Shown here piece by piece: positions 7,396-14,139 of a DNA stretch of 16,122 nucleotides. The stretch covers positions 1 through 16,122 of the forward strand of contig JAGLUQ010000005.1 of the NCBI GenBank assembly GCA_023134675.1, in the 5' to 3' direction. The notes below the pieces were generated by a model. It ran no database searches. It was not told the DNA's origin and saw nothing but the letters and a program-made list of their open reading frames with translations. Source of the DNA: Candidatus Aenigmatarchaeota archaeon (GTDB lineage: Archaea; EX4484-52; GLR71). Within the stretch, counting starts at the first letter, position 1, and every line of letters starts with the position of its first letter. Position numbers and translations under genes: made by a program.

Positions 7396-8172
7396 ATGGT
7401 AAACATATTCAGATCTGTGAAGCAGGATAAAGCCCGGGATAGAATTAAAAGATTTTCCGACCAATACGATGACATGGACAATCCTTCAAAAAAACTCCCT
7501 TTTGCCTCAGAGACAATAAACGAATTCTTCGCAGGCGGTCTTGAGCCCGGCGTCATCACAAACATCTACGGCGAGGCAGGCGCGGCAAAGACATCCTTCG
7601 CCCTTGAGGCAGCAAAGTCATGCATAACAAAAGGCAAGAAAGTCATATTCGTAGACACCGAAGGCGGCTTCTCGGTAGAAAGGTTCTGCCAAATGAATGA
7701 GAAAGAAAAGCTCAACATGGTCCAGCTCATAGAGCCAAAGACATTCAAAGAACAGGACACAGCCATAAGCGCGATTGAGGAAAAGCTAAAAAAAGAAGAC
7801 ATAGGCCTCATAATCATAGACTCTCTTGTCGCCCTCTACCGCCTTGAACTACACAACGGCGAGGCGCAGTCAGTAAACAGGACTTTGAGCAGACAGATGG
7901 CAACACTGGTAAGGCTTGCAAAAGAGCATGACATACCGGTCATCGCCACAAATCAGGTCTATTCAGACTTTGAGACAGGAAACCTGGAGCTTGTCGGCGG
8001 CGACATACCCAAGTACTCATCCAAGTGCCTTGTCCTACTTGAAAAGCAGGAATGGGGCAAGAGAAAGATGACAATGATCAAGCACAGGTCTCTTCCGGAA
8101 GGTCGCCAGGCAGTCTTTGAGATAAAGAACGAAGGCCTCACTGACAGCAGGAAGAAGCTGGGAATATTCTGA
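7396..8172 (+). CDS. radB: RadB, RecA-family recombinase paralogue
   Basis: Encodes 258 residues with one RecA-like ATPase core. The P-loop reads GEAGAAKT (59-66), Walker B is LIIID (138-142), and LSRQMATLVRLAKEHDIPVIATNQ (165-187, in two parts) is characteristic of RadB. As usual for RadB, the N-terminal helix-hairpin-helix domain of RadA is absent. Known role: a RadA accessory protein that binds RadA and DNA during homologous recombination, with weak ATPase activity. Two oddities: Ala64 replaces the nearly invariant Gly before the P-loop Lys, and the protein has a basic extension of about 26 residues before the usual start region. An alternative start is Met27 (7474). The leaderless promoter favours 7396. 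It lies 1.5 kb from the rpa-radA operon on the same strand. Confidence 0.92.
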   Translation: MVNIFRSVKQDKARDRIKRFSDQYDDMDNPSKKLPFASETINEFFAGGLEPGVITNIYGEAGAAKTSFALEAAKSCITKGKKVIFVDTEGGFSVERFCQMNEKEKLNMVQLIEPKTFKEQDTAISAIEEKLKKEDIGLIIIDSLVALYRLELHNGEAQSVNRTLSRQMATLVRLAKEHDIPVIATNQVYSDFETGNLELVGGDIPKYSSKCLVLLEKQEWGKRKMTMIKHRSLPEGRQAVFEIKNEGLTDSRKKLGIF

Positions 8173-8215
8173 ACAAACAAAAAAATAATCACGAAAACAT
8201 ATTAAAAAACAAAAA

Positions 8216-8226
8216 GAATTTAAGAA
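8216..8226 (+). promoter_or_regulatory. TATA-like box for the orphan gene at 8246
   Basis: GAATTTAAGAA is centred about 25 bp before the ATG at 8246, consistent with a leaderless start. No Shine-Dalgarno is visible. Confidence 0.4.
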
Positions 8227-8245
8227 TACACAACATATTTCTTAT

Positions 8246-8860
8246 ATGAGAATCAGACCAGTGCCCTTCAAGGAACAAGAATATAATAGATCAGATGAAT
8301 CTGACAGAGAATGGCTATACACCCAACCGGTTGACTTCATAAATTTAGAAAAGCTTCTGAAAGATGAAAAAATAATTGAAGAAATTGATAATATCAACCC
8401 ATTTTCTACCTGGGATCATTATCGTAATTGGAATAATGATAATTCAAAAAGAAAAATATCCTCTATTTATGTTAAACACAACAGAAATATAATAAAAGGT
8501 ATAAATGAAAAAACAGAGAAAGCTTTTTTCACTTATGCACAGGATTATAATATCAAAGAAATTAAAATCAACTCAATTAATTACCCTAAATCTATAGAAA
8601 AGTATGAATTATTATCTGAATCTGAAGAATTTAAAGACTTGCTGACACGATTTGATATTGAATACGTGAAATATTTAAATTTCAACACATTCAAAAAAAC
8701 AATAAAGATAGAAGATGACACAAAAATATCATACGTAAAAGAAGCTATTGACAATATCCTTAGCTTAATCAATTTCATCGACAACAGCATCGAAAGGATA
8801 GAAGCACCGGATAAAAAAATAATCAAAGAAGAATACGATAAAGCAAAAAACAACATCTAA
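8246..8860 (+). CDS. AT-rich orphan protein, 204 residues, unknown function
   Basis: Encodes MRIRPVPFKEQEYN to KNNI. The composition is dominated by Ile, Lys, Asn, Glu, Asp and Tyr, with visibly higher AT content than radB or radA. The second half (about 115-204) looks helical and may form a coiled coil. There is no cysteine cluster, membrane span or nucleotide-binding motif. I do not recognise it. It sits 73 bp after radB with its own TATA-like element, and its stop overlaps by 3 bases the stop of the convergent Nfo-like gene. The base bias suggests a fast-evolving or recently acquired gene, but in an AT-rich genome this is weak evidence. Confidence 0.72.
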   Translation: MRIRPVPFKEQEYNRSDESDREWLYTQPVDFINLEKLLKDEKIIEEIDNINPFSTWDHYRNWNNDNSKRKISSIYVKHNRNIIKGINEKTEKAFFTYAQDYNIKEIKINSINYPKSIEKYELLSESEEFKDLLTRFDIEYVKYLNFNTFKKTIKIEDDTKISYVKEAIDNILSLINFIDNSIERIEAPDKKIIKEEYDKAKNNI

Positions 8861-9558
8861 AACCCTTTCAAAAACTCAACCTCTTTCTCAATAAGTCCCA
8901 TATCCCTATCACCATTCTCAATAACAAGCGGCTTGTCAATCCCGGACAAAAACTTAAAATTCTCTATCCTGTCCCCTTTCAAAACATGCAGAGGCATATG
9001 AGCACCCCCGACAAGATGAGATACATGCAGCTCACCAATCCTGTCACCCAACTCAGAAACAAACCCTGAAAGATTAGATGATGATATAGACTCGGCATGC
9101 GCAACATCAAGGCACAGCCCGAAATCATGCGCATCAAGAATCTTCCTGAACTCCTGCCATGTCTGAAACCTGTCCTTCCTGAAATCCATATTCTCAATCA
9201 GGACATTCATGCCACGGCCAGAAAGAATAGAAAAATCAGGAACATCAGCAGGATGAAACACGATCCGTCTGGCACCCAAAGACATATACACTTCCCTCAG
9301 ATCCGAAAGCATCTTCTCAGTCTCATCATCATCACCATAAGCAATATTAAAAAAAGGCGCATGAATACTTACTTCAGAAAATTTCCGGACAGAATCGCAG
9401 GCCAAAGACGACCCAAGAAGCGATGACACACTCTCTGGCTCCCTCAAAAAGACCTCAATGCCTGAGACCTTATGGCAAAACATTTTAGCATGCAAAGGAC
9501 AGTCCGGACCTTCAAAAAATATCCTGCTGCCTCCGCCGCCGATAAATACAGACTTCAT
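8857..9558 (-). CDS. Endonuclease IV-like / xylose isomerase-like TIM barrel metal enzyme
   Basis: Encodes 233 residues from MKSVFIGGGG. I chose ATG 9558 over ATG 9567 because a TATA-like element lies 26 bp before it. The metal-binding pattern of the AP-endonuclease-2 superfamily is readable: His66 (IHAP), His102 (FHPAD), Glu122 (IEN), Asp151 and His154 (LDVAHA), His178, His187 and Glu214 (IEN). These match the Nfo residues in order, except that Asp of the Asp-x-His pair is replaced by Gly185. Function could be AP-site incision in base excision repair, or isomerisation of a sugar, because the fold serves both. The position between radB and rpa-radA favours repair. At about 233 residues it is shorter than E. 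coli Nfo (285). Confidence 0.82.
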   Translation of the reverse strand: MKSVFIGGGGSRIFFEGPDCPLHAKMFCHKVSGIEVFLREPESVSSLLGSSLACDSVRKFSEVSIHAPFFNIAYGDDDETEKMLSDLREVYMSLGARRIVFHPADVPDFSILSGRGMNVLIENMDFRKDRFQTWQEFRKILDAHDFGLCLDVAHAESISSSNLSGFVSELGDRIGELHVSHLVGGAHMPLHVLKGDRIENFKFLSGIDKPLVIENGDRDMGLIEKEVEFLKGF

Positions 9559-9579
9559 AATAAACATATATCAGGAAAA

Positions 9580-9590
9580 ACTTAAAAACA
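9580..9590 (-). promoter_or_regulatory. TATA-like box for the Nfo-like gene
   Basis: Minus-strand GTTTTTAAG is centred near 9584, 26 bp before the ATG at 9558. It predicts a leaderless transcript and supports the shorter start. It shares the divergent gap with the rpa promoter. Confidence 0.45.
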
Positions 9591-9603
9591 TAAAAAACTT
9601 TCT

Positions 9604-9628
9604 ACCGGCACAACCGGCAAGCCACCAT
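9604..9628 (+). promoter_or_regulatory. GC-rich block with ACCGGCA direct repeats and AAGCCACCAT upstream of rpa
   Basis: ACCGGCA occurs at 9604-9610 and 9613-9619, followed at once by AAGCCACCAT at 9619-9628. This block is GC-rich in an otherwise AT-rich 108-bp divergent gap and lies just upstream of the rpa TATA box. It looks like a regulator binding region shared by the Nfo-like gene and the rpa-radA operon. Confidence 0.4.
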
Positions 9629-9636
9629 CATCAAGG

Positions 9637-9646
9637 TTTTTAAATA
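9637..9646 (+). promoter_or_regulatory. TATA box of the rpa-radA operon, leaderless
   Basis: TTTTTAAATA is centred about 25 bp before the ATG at 9667. No Shine-Dalgarno precedes the ATG, so a leaderless first gene is likely. Confidence 0.55.
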
Positions 9647-9666
9647 TAGAGCAGCTTTTATACCTT

Positions 9667-10689
9667 ATGGAAGACAAAGCCGAAGACAAAGACACAGCCT
9701 TGATTGAAGATATAGCAAAAAAATCAGGCATAAAAAAAGAAGATATTGAAAAGAAGATAGAAGAGAAGGAAAAGGAATTTGAAGGCCTCGTCTCAAGAGA
9801 AGGCGCAATATACATAATAGGAAAAGAGCTTGGTATAGACATGCCAAAACCAAAAGCAGAAAGCCTCAATATAAAGAACATAGTGTCCAACATGCGCCAG
9901 ATAAACATTGTAGCAAAAATCATCTTCATATCTCCTGCAAGAGAATTCAGCAAAAGTGAAAAGAAAGGAAAGGTCATCAACATAACATTAGGCGACGATT
10001 CAGGAACTATAACCATGTCTGTCTGGAATGAAGACACAGAAAATATAAAAGACCTAGCAGCAGGCGATGTCATCATGCTGAAAAACGGCTACTCAAAAGA
10101 CGGCTATCTCGGCAAGACAGAACTTGTCTTCAATTCAAGAAGCAGTATAGAAAGATCAGACGAGATGATAGATATAGCTGTACAGGAAACACCAAAAAAT
10201 CAACAGGCAGGAAATAATGCAAGAAAAGCAGTATCTCTTAAATCCGCAAAAGAATTTGACCTTGTCATCACAAAAGGATGCCTTGCAGAAGTATATGAAA
10301 AAAAGATAGTCCATGATCTCTGCCCTAAATGCAGGAAAAAAACAGGTGAAAACAGCACATGCGCACAGCACGGCAAAGTGAAGCCTGAAAAGTTCCTCAT
10401 AATATCAGGCATTGTAGATGATGGATACAGTAGGATGGACGCAGTATTCTTCAACAGCGCAGTGGAGAACCTGATGCAAAAAAACAGCGCAGAGATAGAG
10501 AAAGAGATAGAGGGCAGGACAACAGGCCAGTTTCTGAGAGATGAAAACATTCTCGCAAAAGACCATATGATAGAAGGCATCGTAAAAAAGAACAGGATGA
10601 CCGGCACAGAAGAGTTACATGTACGGGTGGTCAAACAGCTTAATATTGAGACAGAGATAAAGACAATGATAAAGGACGCAGAGGTGTAG
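9667..10689 (+). CDS. rpa: Replication protein A-like ssDNA-binding protein (OB folds, zinc finger)
   Basis: Encodes 340 residues. Residues 1-60 are helical and highly charged (many Lys and Glu). An OB fold spans about 74-160, with [21 protein letters not shown] (103-123, in two parts) typical of archaeal RPA. A second OB region (about 195-330) contains a zinc finger, Cys219-x2-Cys222-x9-Cys232-x2-His235. This layout is that of euryarchaeal RPA large subunits, which coat single-stranded DNA in replication, repair and recombination. The gene is 2 bp from radA and in one operon with it, so the strand-binding protein and the recombinase are co-produced. No separate small RPA subunit gene is visible here, so the protein may act alone or with partners encoded elsewhere. 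Confidence 0.9.
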   Translation: MEDKAEDKDTALIEDIAKKSGIKKEDIEKKIEEKEKEFEGLVSREGAIYIIGKELGIDMPKPKAESLNIKNIVSNMRQINIVAKIIFISPAREFSKSEKKGKVINITLGDDSGTITMSVWNEDTENIKDLAAGDVIMLKNGYSKDGYLGKTELVFNSRSSIERSDEMIDIAVQETPKNQQAGNNARKAVSLKSAKEFDLVITKGCLAEVYEKKIVHDLCPKCRKKTGENSTCAQHGKVKPEKFLIISGIVDDGYSRMDAVFFNSAVENLMQKNSAEIEKEIEGRTTGQFLRDENILAKDHMIEGIVKKNRMTGTEELHVRVVKQLNIETEIKTMIKDAEV

Positions 10690-10691
10690 AT

Positions 10692-11627
10692 ATGACAGGA
10701 CTCAAAGATTTACCGGGTGTAGGACCAAAGACAGTTGAAAAACTGGAAGATGCAGGATACGCAGAGATGATGTCTCTTGCCACAGCAAGCAGCGGAATCA
10801 TAGCAGCAGTGGCAGACGTGGGAGAAGGTACGGCAGCGAAAATAATAAATGCGGCAAGAGATGCGCTGGATATGGGTTTTGAGAACGGCCTCAAAGCTCT
10901 TGAAAGAAGAAAGCTGGTAAAAAAAATCACGACCGGCTCAAAAACTCTTGACAACCTTCTTGGAGGAGGGCTTGAGACACAGGCAATAACAGAATGCTAC
11001 GGTGCTTTCGGCTCATCAAAGACACAGATTGCCCATCAGATTGCAGTCAATGTGCAGGTACCGGAAAAAGAAGGAGGCCTGGGTGGATCTGTATTATTTA
11101 TAGACACAGAGAACACATTTCGCCCTGAAAGAATACAGCAGATGTCAGAAGCCATGGGTATGGACACAAAGAAAGTGCTTGAACACATATACATAGCAAG
11201 GGCATACAACTCAGACCACCAGATGATACTTGCCGAAAAAGCGAAAGACATCATGAAAGAGAAAAACATAAAACTTGTAATAGTCGACTCTCTCATGGCC
11301 CATTTCAGATCAGACTATGTAGGAAGAGGAACCCTGTCAGACCGTCAGCAGAAACTGAACAGGCATATGCACGAGCTCCAGAAACTTGGAGACACCTATA
11401 ACGCAGCCATATATGTCACAAACCAGGTCATGTCAAAGCCAAACGTACTTTTCGGCGACCCGACAGAAGCTATAGGCGGACATATTGTAGGCCATACATC
11501 AACATTCAGGATATACTTAAGAAAAAGCAGGCAGAACCTGAGAGTGGCAAAGCTTGTAGACAGCCCTCACCTGCCCGAAGGCGAAGCAATATTCTGTGTG
11601 ACAAGTGAAGGGATAAAAGATCAATAA
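10692..11627 (+). CDS. radA: RadA, archaeal strand-exchange recombinase
   Basis: Encodes 311 residues. An N-terminal helix-hairpin-helix domain ([12 protein letters not shown], 7-18; to about 60) binds DNA. The linker carries GFENG (62-66) where the polymerisation motif FxxA/G sits. The RecA core has Walker A GAFGSSKT (104-111), Walker B LVIVD (195-199), and the [14 protein letters not shown] segment (255-268) of the DNA-binding loop L2 region. RadA forms filaments on single-stranded DNA and catalyses strand exchange. The oddity is the P-loop: the family consensus is GEFGSGKT, and here Glu is Ala105 and the Gly before Lys is Ser109. The ATG follows the rpa stop by 2 bp; GAGGTG (10681-10686), inside the end of rpa, is a strong ribosome binding site 5 nt upstream, implying tight coupling. 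Confidence 0.96.
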   Translation: MTGLKDLPGVGPKTVEKLEDAGYAEMMSLATASSGIIAAVADVGEGTAAKIINAARDALDMGFENGLKALERRKLVKKITTGSKTLDNLLGGGLETQAITECYGAFGSSKTQIAHQIAVNVQVPEKEGGLGGSVLFIDTENTFRPERIQQMSEAMGMDTKKVLEHIYIARAYNSDHQMILAEKAKDIMKEKNIKLVIVDSLMAHFRSDYVGRGTLSDRQQKLNRHMHELQKLGDTYNAAIYVTNQVMSKPNVLFGDPTEAIGGHIVGHTSTFRIYLRKSRQNLRVAKLVDSPHLPEGEAIFCVTSEGIKDQ

Positions 11628-11657
11628 AAAAAGAAAAGATCAAAAGATCTCTTTTTC
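11628..11657. terminator. Hairpin with T-runs between radA and the convergent PRC-barrel gene
   Basis: AGATC-AAAA-GATCT (11637-11650) forms a 5-bp stem followed by CTTTTT on the plus strand, just after the radA stop. On the minus strand the same stem is followed by TTTCTTTTTTT (11628-11636). It may serve both convergent genes; it overlaps the PRC-barrel stop codon. Confidence 0.5.
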
Positions 11658-11900
11658 AGTCACTATAATAAAATCGCCCACAGACTTAACTGCAGAGAAC
11701 GGTATCAAAAACCTTCCCTGTTCATCTTCCTGCAGCTGAAGCTCTGCTGTATGCTTAGTCGGCTGCGACAGAAGAAGATTCATAAGCTCTCCTGTCTCAG
11801 AGATAAAGGTAAGATCTGCAACTTCTCCAAACTTTCTGCCAGTCTGCTCGCTTACGATAGTCTTACCCACAACATCATGCACTCTAACATTTGTATCCAT
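11640..11900 (-). CDS. Small PRC-barrel domain protein
   Basis: Encodes 86 residues from MDTNVRVHDVVGK. I chose ATG 11900 over ATG 11912 because GGTGAT (plus ATCACC 11905-11910) lies 4 nt before it. The sequence is a single PRC-barrel: VGKTIVSEQTGRKFGEVADL, then an LMNLLL strand, and the closing FLIPFSAVKSVGDFIIV. Archaeal single-domain PRC-barrel proteins are small adaptor-like proteins; some (CdpB1/CdpB2 of haloarchaea) act with SepF at the division ring. No SepF or FtsZ gene is in this window, so division is only one option. A TATA box (11936-11945) gives a leader of about 14 nt. The gene is convergent with radA and separate from the upstream AAA gene. Confidence 0.88.
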   Translation of the reverse strand: MDTNVRVHDVVGKTIVSEQTGRKFGEVADLTFISETGELMNLLLSQPTKHTAELQLQEDEQGRFLIPFSAVKSVGDFIIVTEKEIF

Positions 11901-11935
11901 GTATATCACCATTATATTTAATCTTGCTCTTGAAA

Positions 11936-11945
11936 GTTTATAAAA
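11936..11945 (-). promoter_or_regulatory. TATA box of the PRC-barrel gene
   Basis: Minus-strand TTTTATAAAC is centred about 41 bp upstream of the ATG at 11900. Transcription would start near 11914, leaving just enough leader for the GGTGAT ribosome binding site. Confidence 0.5.
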
Positions 11946-11968
11946 TTATTGAACATTTCATGAAAGTC

Positions 11969-13030
11969 TCATGCATTCACAGTCACACTCTTAAGTTTTG
12001 GTGAAATCTTATACATGAACGCTTTTCCTGATTTTTCCCTGACGACAAGATCCATATCACAGAGCCGTTTAAGTATATTGTTCACAGACCTCAGAGCATG
12101 CCCGTGCGACATGTAATCTGTAATATCAATCTTGTTTATCACCTGAGCAGGCGTGCAGGAGCCGGATGAAAGTATATCGATTATAGCCTGCTGCTTATCT
12201 GTAAGTTTCTCAAGATTGCTGTTCACCTCATCCACCGCATTGGACTCAGGAGTATTGTCAAAATAAGAACTGTCAATAATTGAAGAGTTCCTTTCCATTG
12301 CCTTGTGTATCATCGAATTGCACAGCTTGAGTATCTCACGCGGAAAACCCCCTGTCACCTTATAGATATCAAGAATTGCATCCATAGTGAAAGGCTCAAG
12401 GCCTGTACCGCCGACATAAGATATCCTCTTCTTCACGAGATTGATTGAATCATCTTTTGAAAGCGCTTTCAGCTCAACCTCTGAAGATATCCTCTGGGCA
12501 AGAGTCTCAAGAGTCTCAAGATAATCTGACTTGAGCTTTGGAAGCCCTGCAAGAACCAGAGACATGCCTAATATCTGATCAGAAAGAGACCTTAACCATT
12601 CAAGGACATGAACTTTTGTCTCGTGCGCCTCATCAACAAGAAGCACAACTTTCTTTCCCTTGTTCCTTTCATTGAAGACATCAGAAAGGTTGTAGAGGTT
12701 CACGCCGTTCAGACGAAGCATACTATGCATAAATGTCGGCTTAAGATACACTGACTTAAAGATATCAACAAGCTCTTTTTCATCAAGCGGTGGCTTGGGA
12801 AGATATATGACATCATACTTGTCGCACAGCCATCTGAGAAACATTGTCTTGCCTGCACCTGTAGGTCCTGTTATAAGTATAAATTTCTGGCCTTCATCAA
12901 TAGCCTGTATAATCTCCTTGACTTCACGGGAATATCCTACAAAAAGAGATGGCTGAATCTCAAGAGTGAAAGGGTTTCCTGACCAGTTGAACTGTGAGAA
13001 CCAATTATTGTCGTTCATTTCCGTGTTCAT
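11969..13030 (-). CDS. AAA+ ATPase with C-terminal winged helix (Orc/Cdc6- or ExeA-like)
   Basis: Encodes 353 residues. It opens with FNWSGNPFTLEIQPSLFVG (14-32), the WGxxxxPF-like head seen in ExeA/TniB-type ATPases. Walker A is GPTGAGKT (55-62), Walker B is VVLLVDEAH (128-136), and GGFPREILKLC (227-237) supplies the sensor-2 Arg231. Residues about 275-345 look like a winged helix (LTDKQQAIIDIL, then a SVNNILKRLCDMDLVV recognition region). The order ATPase, lid and winged helix is that of Orc1/Cdc6 and related DNA-binding ATPases. It may be a replication-initiator-like or regulatory DNA-binding ATPase; I cannot decide which. AGGGAT (plus ATCCCT 13036-13041) lies 5 nt before ATG 13030. Met5 is an alternative start. 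Three TTCACAT repeats lie at its 5' end. Confidence 0.85.
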   Translation of the reverse strand: MNTEMNDNNWFSQFNWSGNPFTLEIQPSLFVGYSREVKEIIQAIDEGQKFILITGPTGAGKTMFLRWLCDKYDVIYLPKPPLDEKELVDIFKSVYLKPTFMHSMLRLNGVNLYNLSDVFNERNKGKKVVLLVDEAHETKVHVLEWLRSLSDQILGMSLVLAGLPKLKSDYLETLETLAQRISSEVELKALSKDDSINLVKKRISYVGGTGLEPFTMDAILDIYKVTGGFPREILKLCNSMIHKAMERNSSIIDSSYFDNTPESNAVDEVNSNLEKLTDKQQAIIDILSSGSCTPAQVINKIDITDYMSHGHALRSVNNILKRLCDMDLVVREKSGKAFMYKISPKLKSVTVNA

Positions 13031-13067
13031 GTGAAATCCCTACATTAATGTGAAGTATGATGTGAAG
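13029..13067 (-). repeat. Three TTCACAT direct repeats upstream of the AAA-winged helix gene
   Basis: On the plus strand ATGTGAA occurs at 13029-13035, 13048-13054 and 13060-13066; the last two extend to ATGTGAAG. They cover the leader and start codon of the AAA gene in the 99-bp divergent gap with thpR. They may be binding sites for a regulator, perhaps the protein itself. Confidence 0.45.
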
Positions 13068-13079
13068 CCAGACCCGAAC

Positions 13080-13106
13080 TATAATTTACACAAAAAGAAT
13101 ATAAAT
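13080..13106. promoter_or_regulatory. Divergent promoter region of thpR and the AAA-winged helix gene
   Basis: On the plus strand TATAAAT (13099-13105) is centred about 27 bp before the thpR ATG at 13130, giving a leaderless start. On the minus strand AAATTATA (13080-13087) or TTTATATT (13099-13106) could serve the AAA gene with leaders of about 25 or 45 nt. The two promoters overlap, so their firing may compete. Confidence 0.5.
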
Positions 13107-13129
13107 GTAACTGTCTCTGAAGATATATC

Positions 13130-13699
13130 ATGAGATGTTTCATAAGCGCAGAACTTCCTGAAAATATTAAAAAACAGATTGAAGACATGCAGAAATGCTT
13201 CGGCGTGAACAAGAACATAAAGTTCACAAGCAAAAATAACATACATATTACATTAAAGTTCCTGGGAAATATTGATAGCAATACAGTAAAAGACATAGAA
13301 TACGCTCTTGAAAAAAGACTGGCAGACATAAAAGCACCAAGAATATCAATTGAAGGTCTTGATACGTTTCCTGACCAAAAGTATATCAGAGGTGTATGGC
13401 TCAAACTAACTTCACGTGAATTAAAAAATATAAAAGAAGATATAGATAATATAGATGAGATGAAAAGATGCATGCAGGATACATACAAGACATACAGGAT
13501 ACATGCAACGCTTTTCAGGATAGGAAAAATAGACAGCAAGACACGAGAAAATATAATCAGAGAGATAGAAGATATGAACCTAAAAATGAAAAAAATATCT
13601 TTTAGTATAGACAGGATAGATCTCAAGATAAGTGAACTGAAAGAAGGCGGACCTGTATACACAACCCTAAAGAGTTATCACATGAAAAATGACAACTGA
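13130..13699 (+). CDS. thpR: RNA 2',3'-cyclic 3'-phosphodiesterase (LigT/ThpR, 2H family)
   Basis: Encodes 189 residues, normal for the family. Both catalytic HxTx motifs are present: His39-Ile-Thr41-Leu in NNIHITLKFLG, and His125-Ala-Thr127-Leu in YRIHATLFRIG. The N-terminus MRCFISAELPENIKKQI is the typical ThpR opening. Known activities are hydrolysis of 2',3'-cyclic phosphate to 2'-phosphate RNA ends, and in vitro 2'-5' joining of tRNA halves. Archaeal tRNA splicing generates 2',3'-cyclic ends, so the intron-bearing tRNA-Gln in this window is a possible substrate class; that link is inference. The start is supported by a TATA box at leaderless distance. The OB-fold gene follows after 44 bp on the same strand. 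Confidence 0.94.
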   Translation: MRCFISAELPENIKKQIEDMQKCFGVNKNIKFTSKNNIHITLKFLGNIDSNTVKDIEYALEKRLADIKAPRISIEGLDTFPDQKYIRGVWLKLTSRELKNIKEDIDNIDEMKRCMQDTYKTYRIHATLFRIGKIDSKTRENIIREIEDMNLKMKKISFSIDRIDLKISELKEGGPVYTTLKSYHMKNDN

Positions 13700-13710
13700 C
13701 AGCAGACACC

Positions 13711-13719
13711 AAGATATAT
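13711..13719 (+). promoter_or_regulatory. TATA-like element for the OB-fold gene
   Basis: AAGATATAT is centred about 28 bp before the ATG at 13744, so the OB-fold gene could have a leaderless transcript of its own, in addition to read-through from thpR. Confidence 0.35.
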
Positions 13720-13743
13720 CATAGTACATGAACAAGGAACATC

Positions 13744-14100
13744 ATGTTCAAAAACAAAACTATAACTTCACGTGAACTGAAAAAGATAAGCCTTATGATA
13801 TCTATTATCGGCATGATCATCCTATCTTATTCTGCAGACACATATTATCCCGAACAGAAGAACATAAACGATATTGATGAAGACCTCCAGGGACAGTATA
13901 TCCTTGTATGCGGCATCGTAAAAGATTTAAGGCAGGCAGGCAAGAACACATTCATGCAGATTGAAGACAAAGACAAGTCAATAGACATCGTATTCTTCGA
14001 GAAAATCGACAGCATAAAAGATAATAGCGAGATATGCATAAAAGGCGTTGTCGGAATATACAAAGGAAAAGTCGAGATCTTAGGTAAAAGCATAGCTTGA
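13744..14100 (+). CDS. Membrane-anchored small OB-fold protein
   Basis: Encodes 118 residues. A short basic N-terminus (KNKTITSRELKK) is followed by one hydrophobic segment (about 15-31, ISLMISIIGMIILSYSA), read as a signal anchor. Residues 47-116 look like a compact OB fold of the tRNA_anti/BOF kind: QYILVCGIVKDLR, then FMQIEDKDKSIDIVFF, EICIKGVVGIYKGKVEIL. Such domains bind nucleic acid or small ligands. The positive-inside rule puts the OB domain outside the membrane, though a cytosolic orientation cannot be excluded. No lipobox is clear. The gene follows thpR by 44 bp and may be read with it. The specific function is unknown to me. Confidence 0.78.
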   Translation: MFKNKTITSRELKKISLMISIIGMIILSYSADTYYPEQKNINDIDEDLQGQYILVCGIVKDLRQAGKNTFMQIEDKDKSIDIVFFEKIDSIKDNSEICIKGVVGIYKGKVEILGKSIA

Positions 14101-14104
14101 CAAA

Positions 14105-14137
14105 AGAATAATTTAAGAAAAAGAAAAAAGGAAAAGG
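14105..14137 (-). terminator. T-rich terminator after the small membrane protein gene
   Basis: Beyond the stop of the membrane protein gene (14140-14142) the minus strand reads TTCCTTTTCCTTTTTCTTTTTC, a run of short T-tracts typical of archaeal termination. In the other direction it is A-rich and gives no obvious stop signal for the OB-fold gene. Confidence 0.5.
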
Positions 14138-14139
14138 AA

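Noticed and set aside
9582..10076. Minus-strand frame of 164 codons over the start of rpa
   Set aside because: Antisense to a well-supported RPA gene and Ser/Phe-rich with no motif.
13045..13662. Minus-strand frame of 205 codons
   Set aside because: Antisense to thpR, which has both HxTx motifs; the Ser/Ile/Phe-rich content is a shadow of AT-rich coding sequence.
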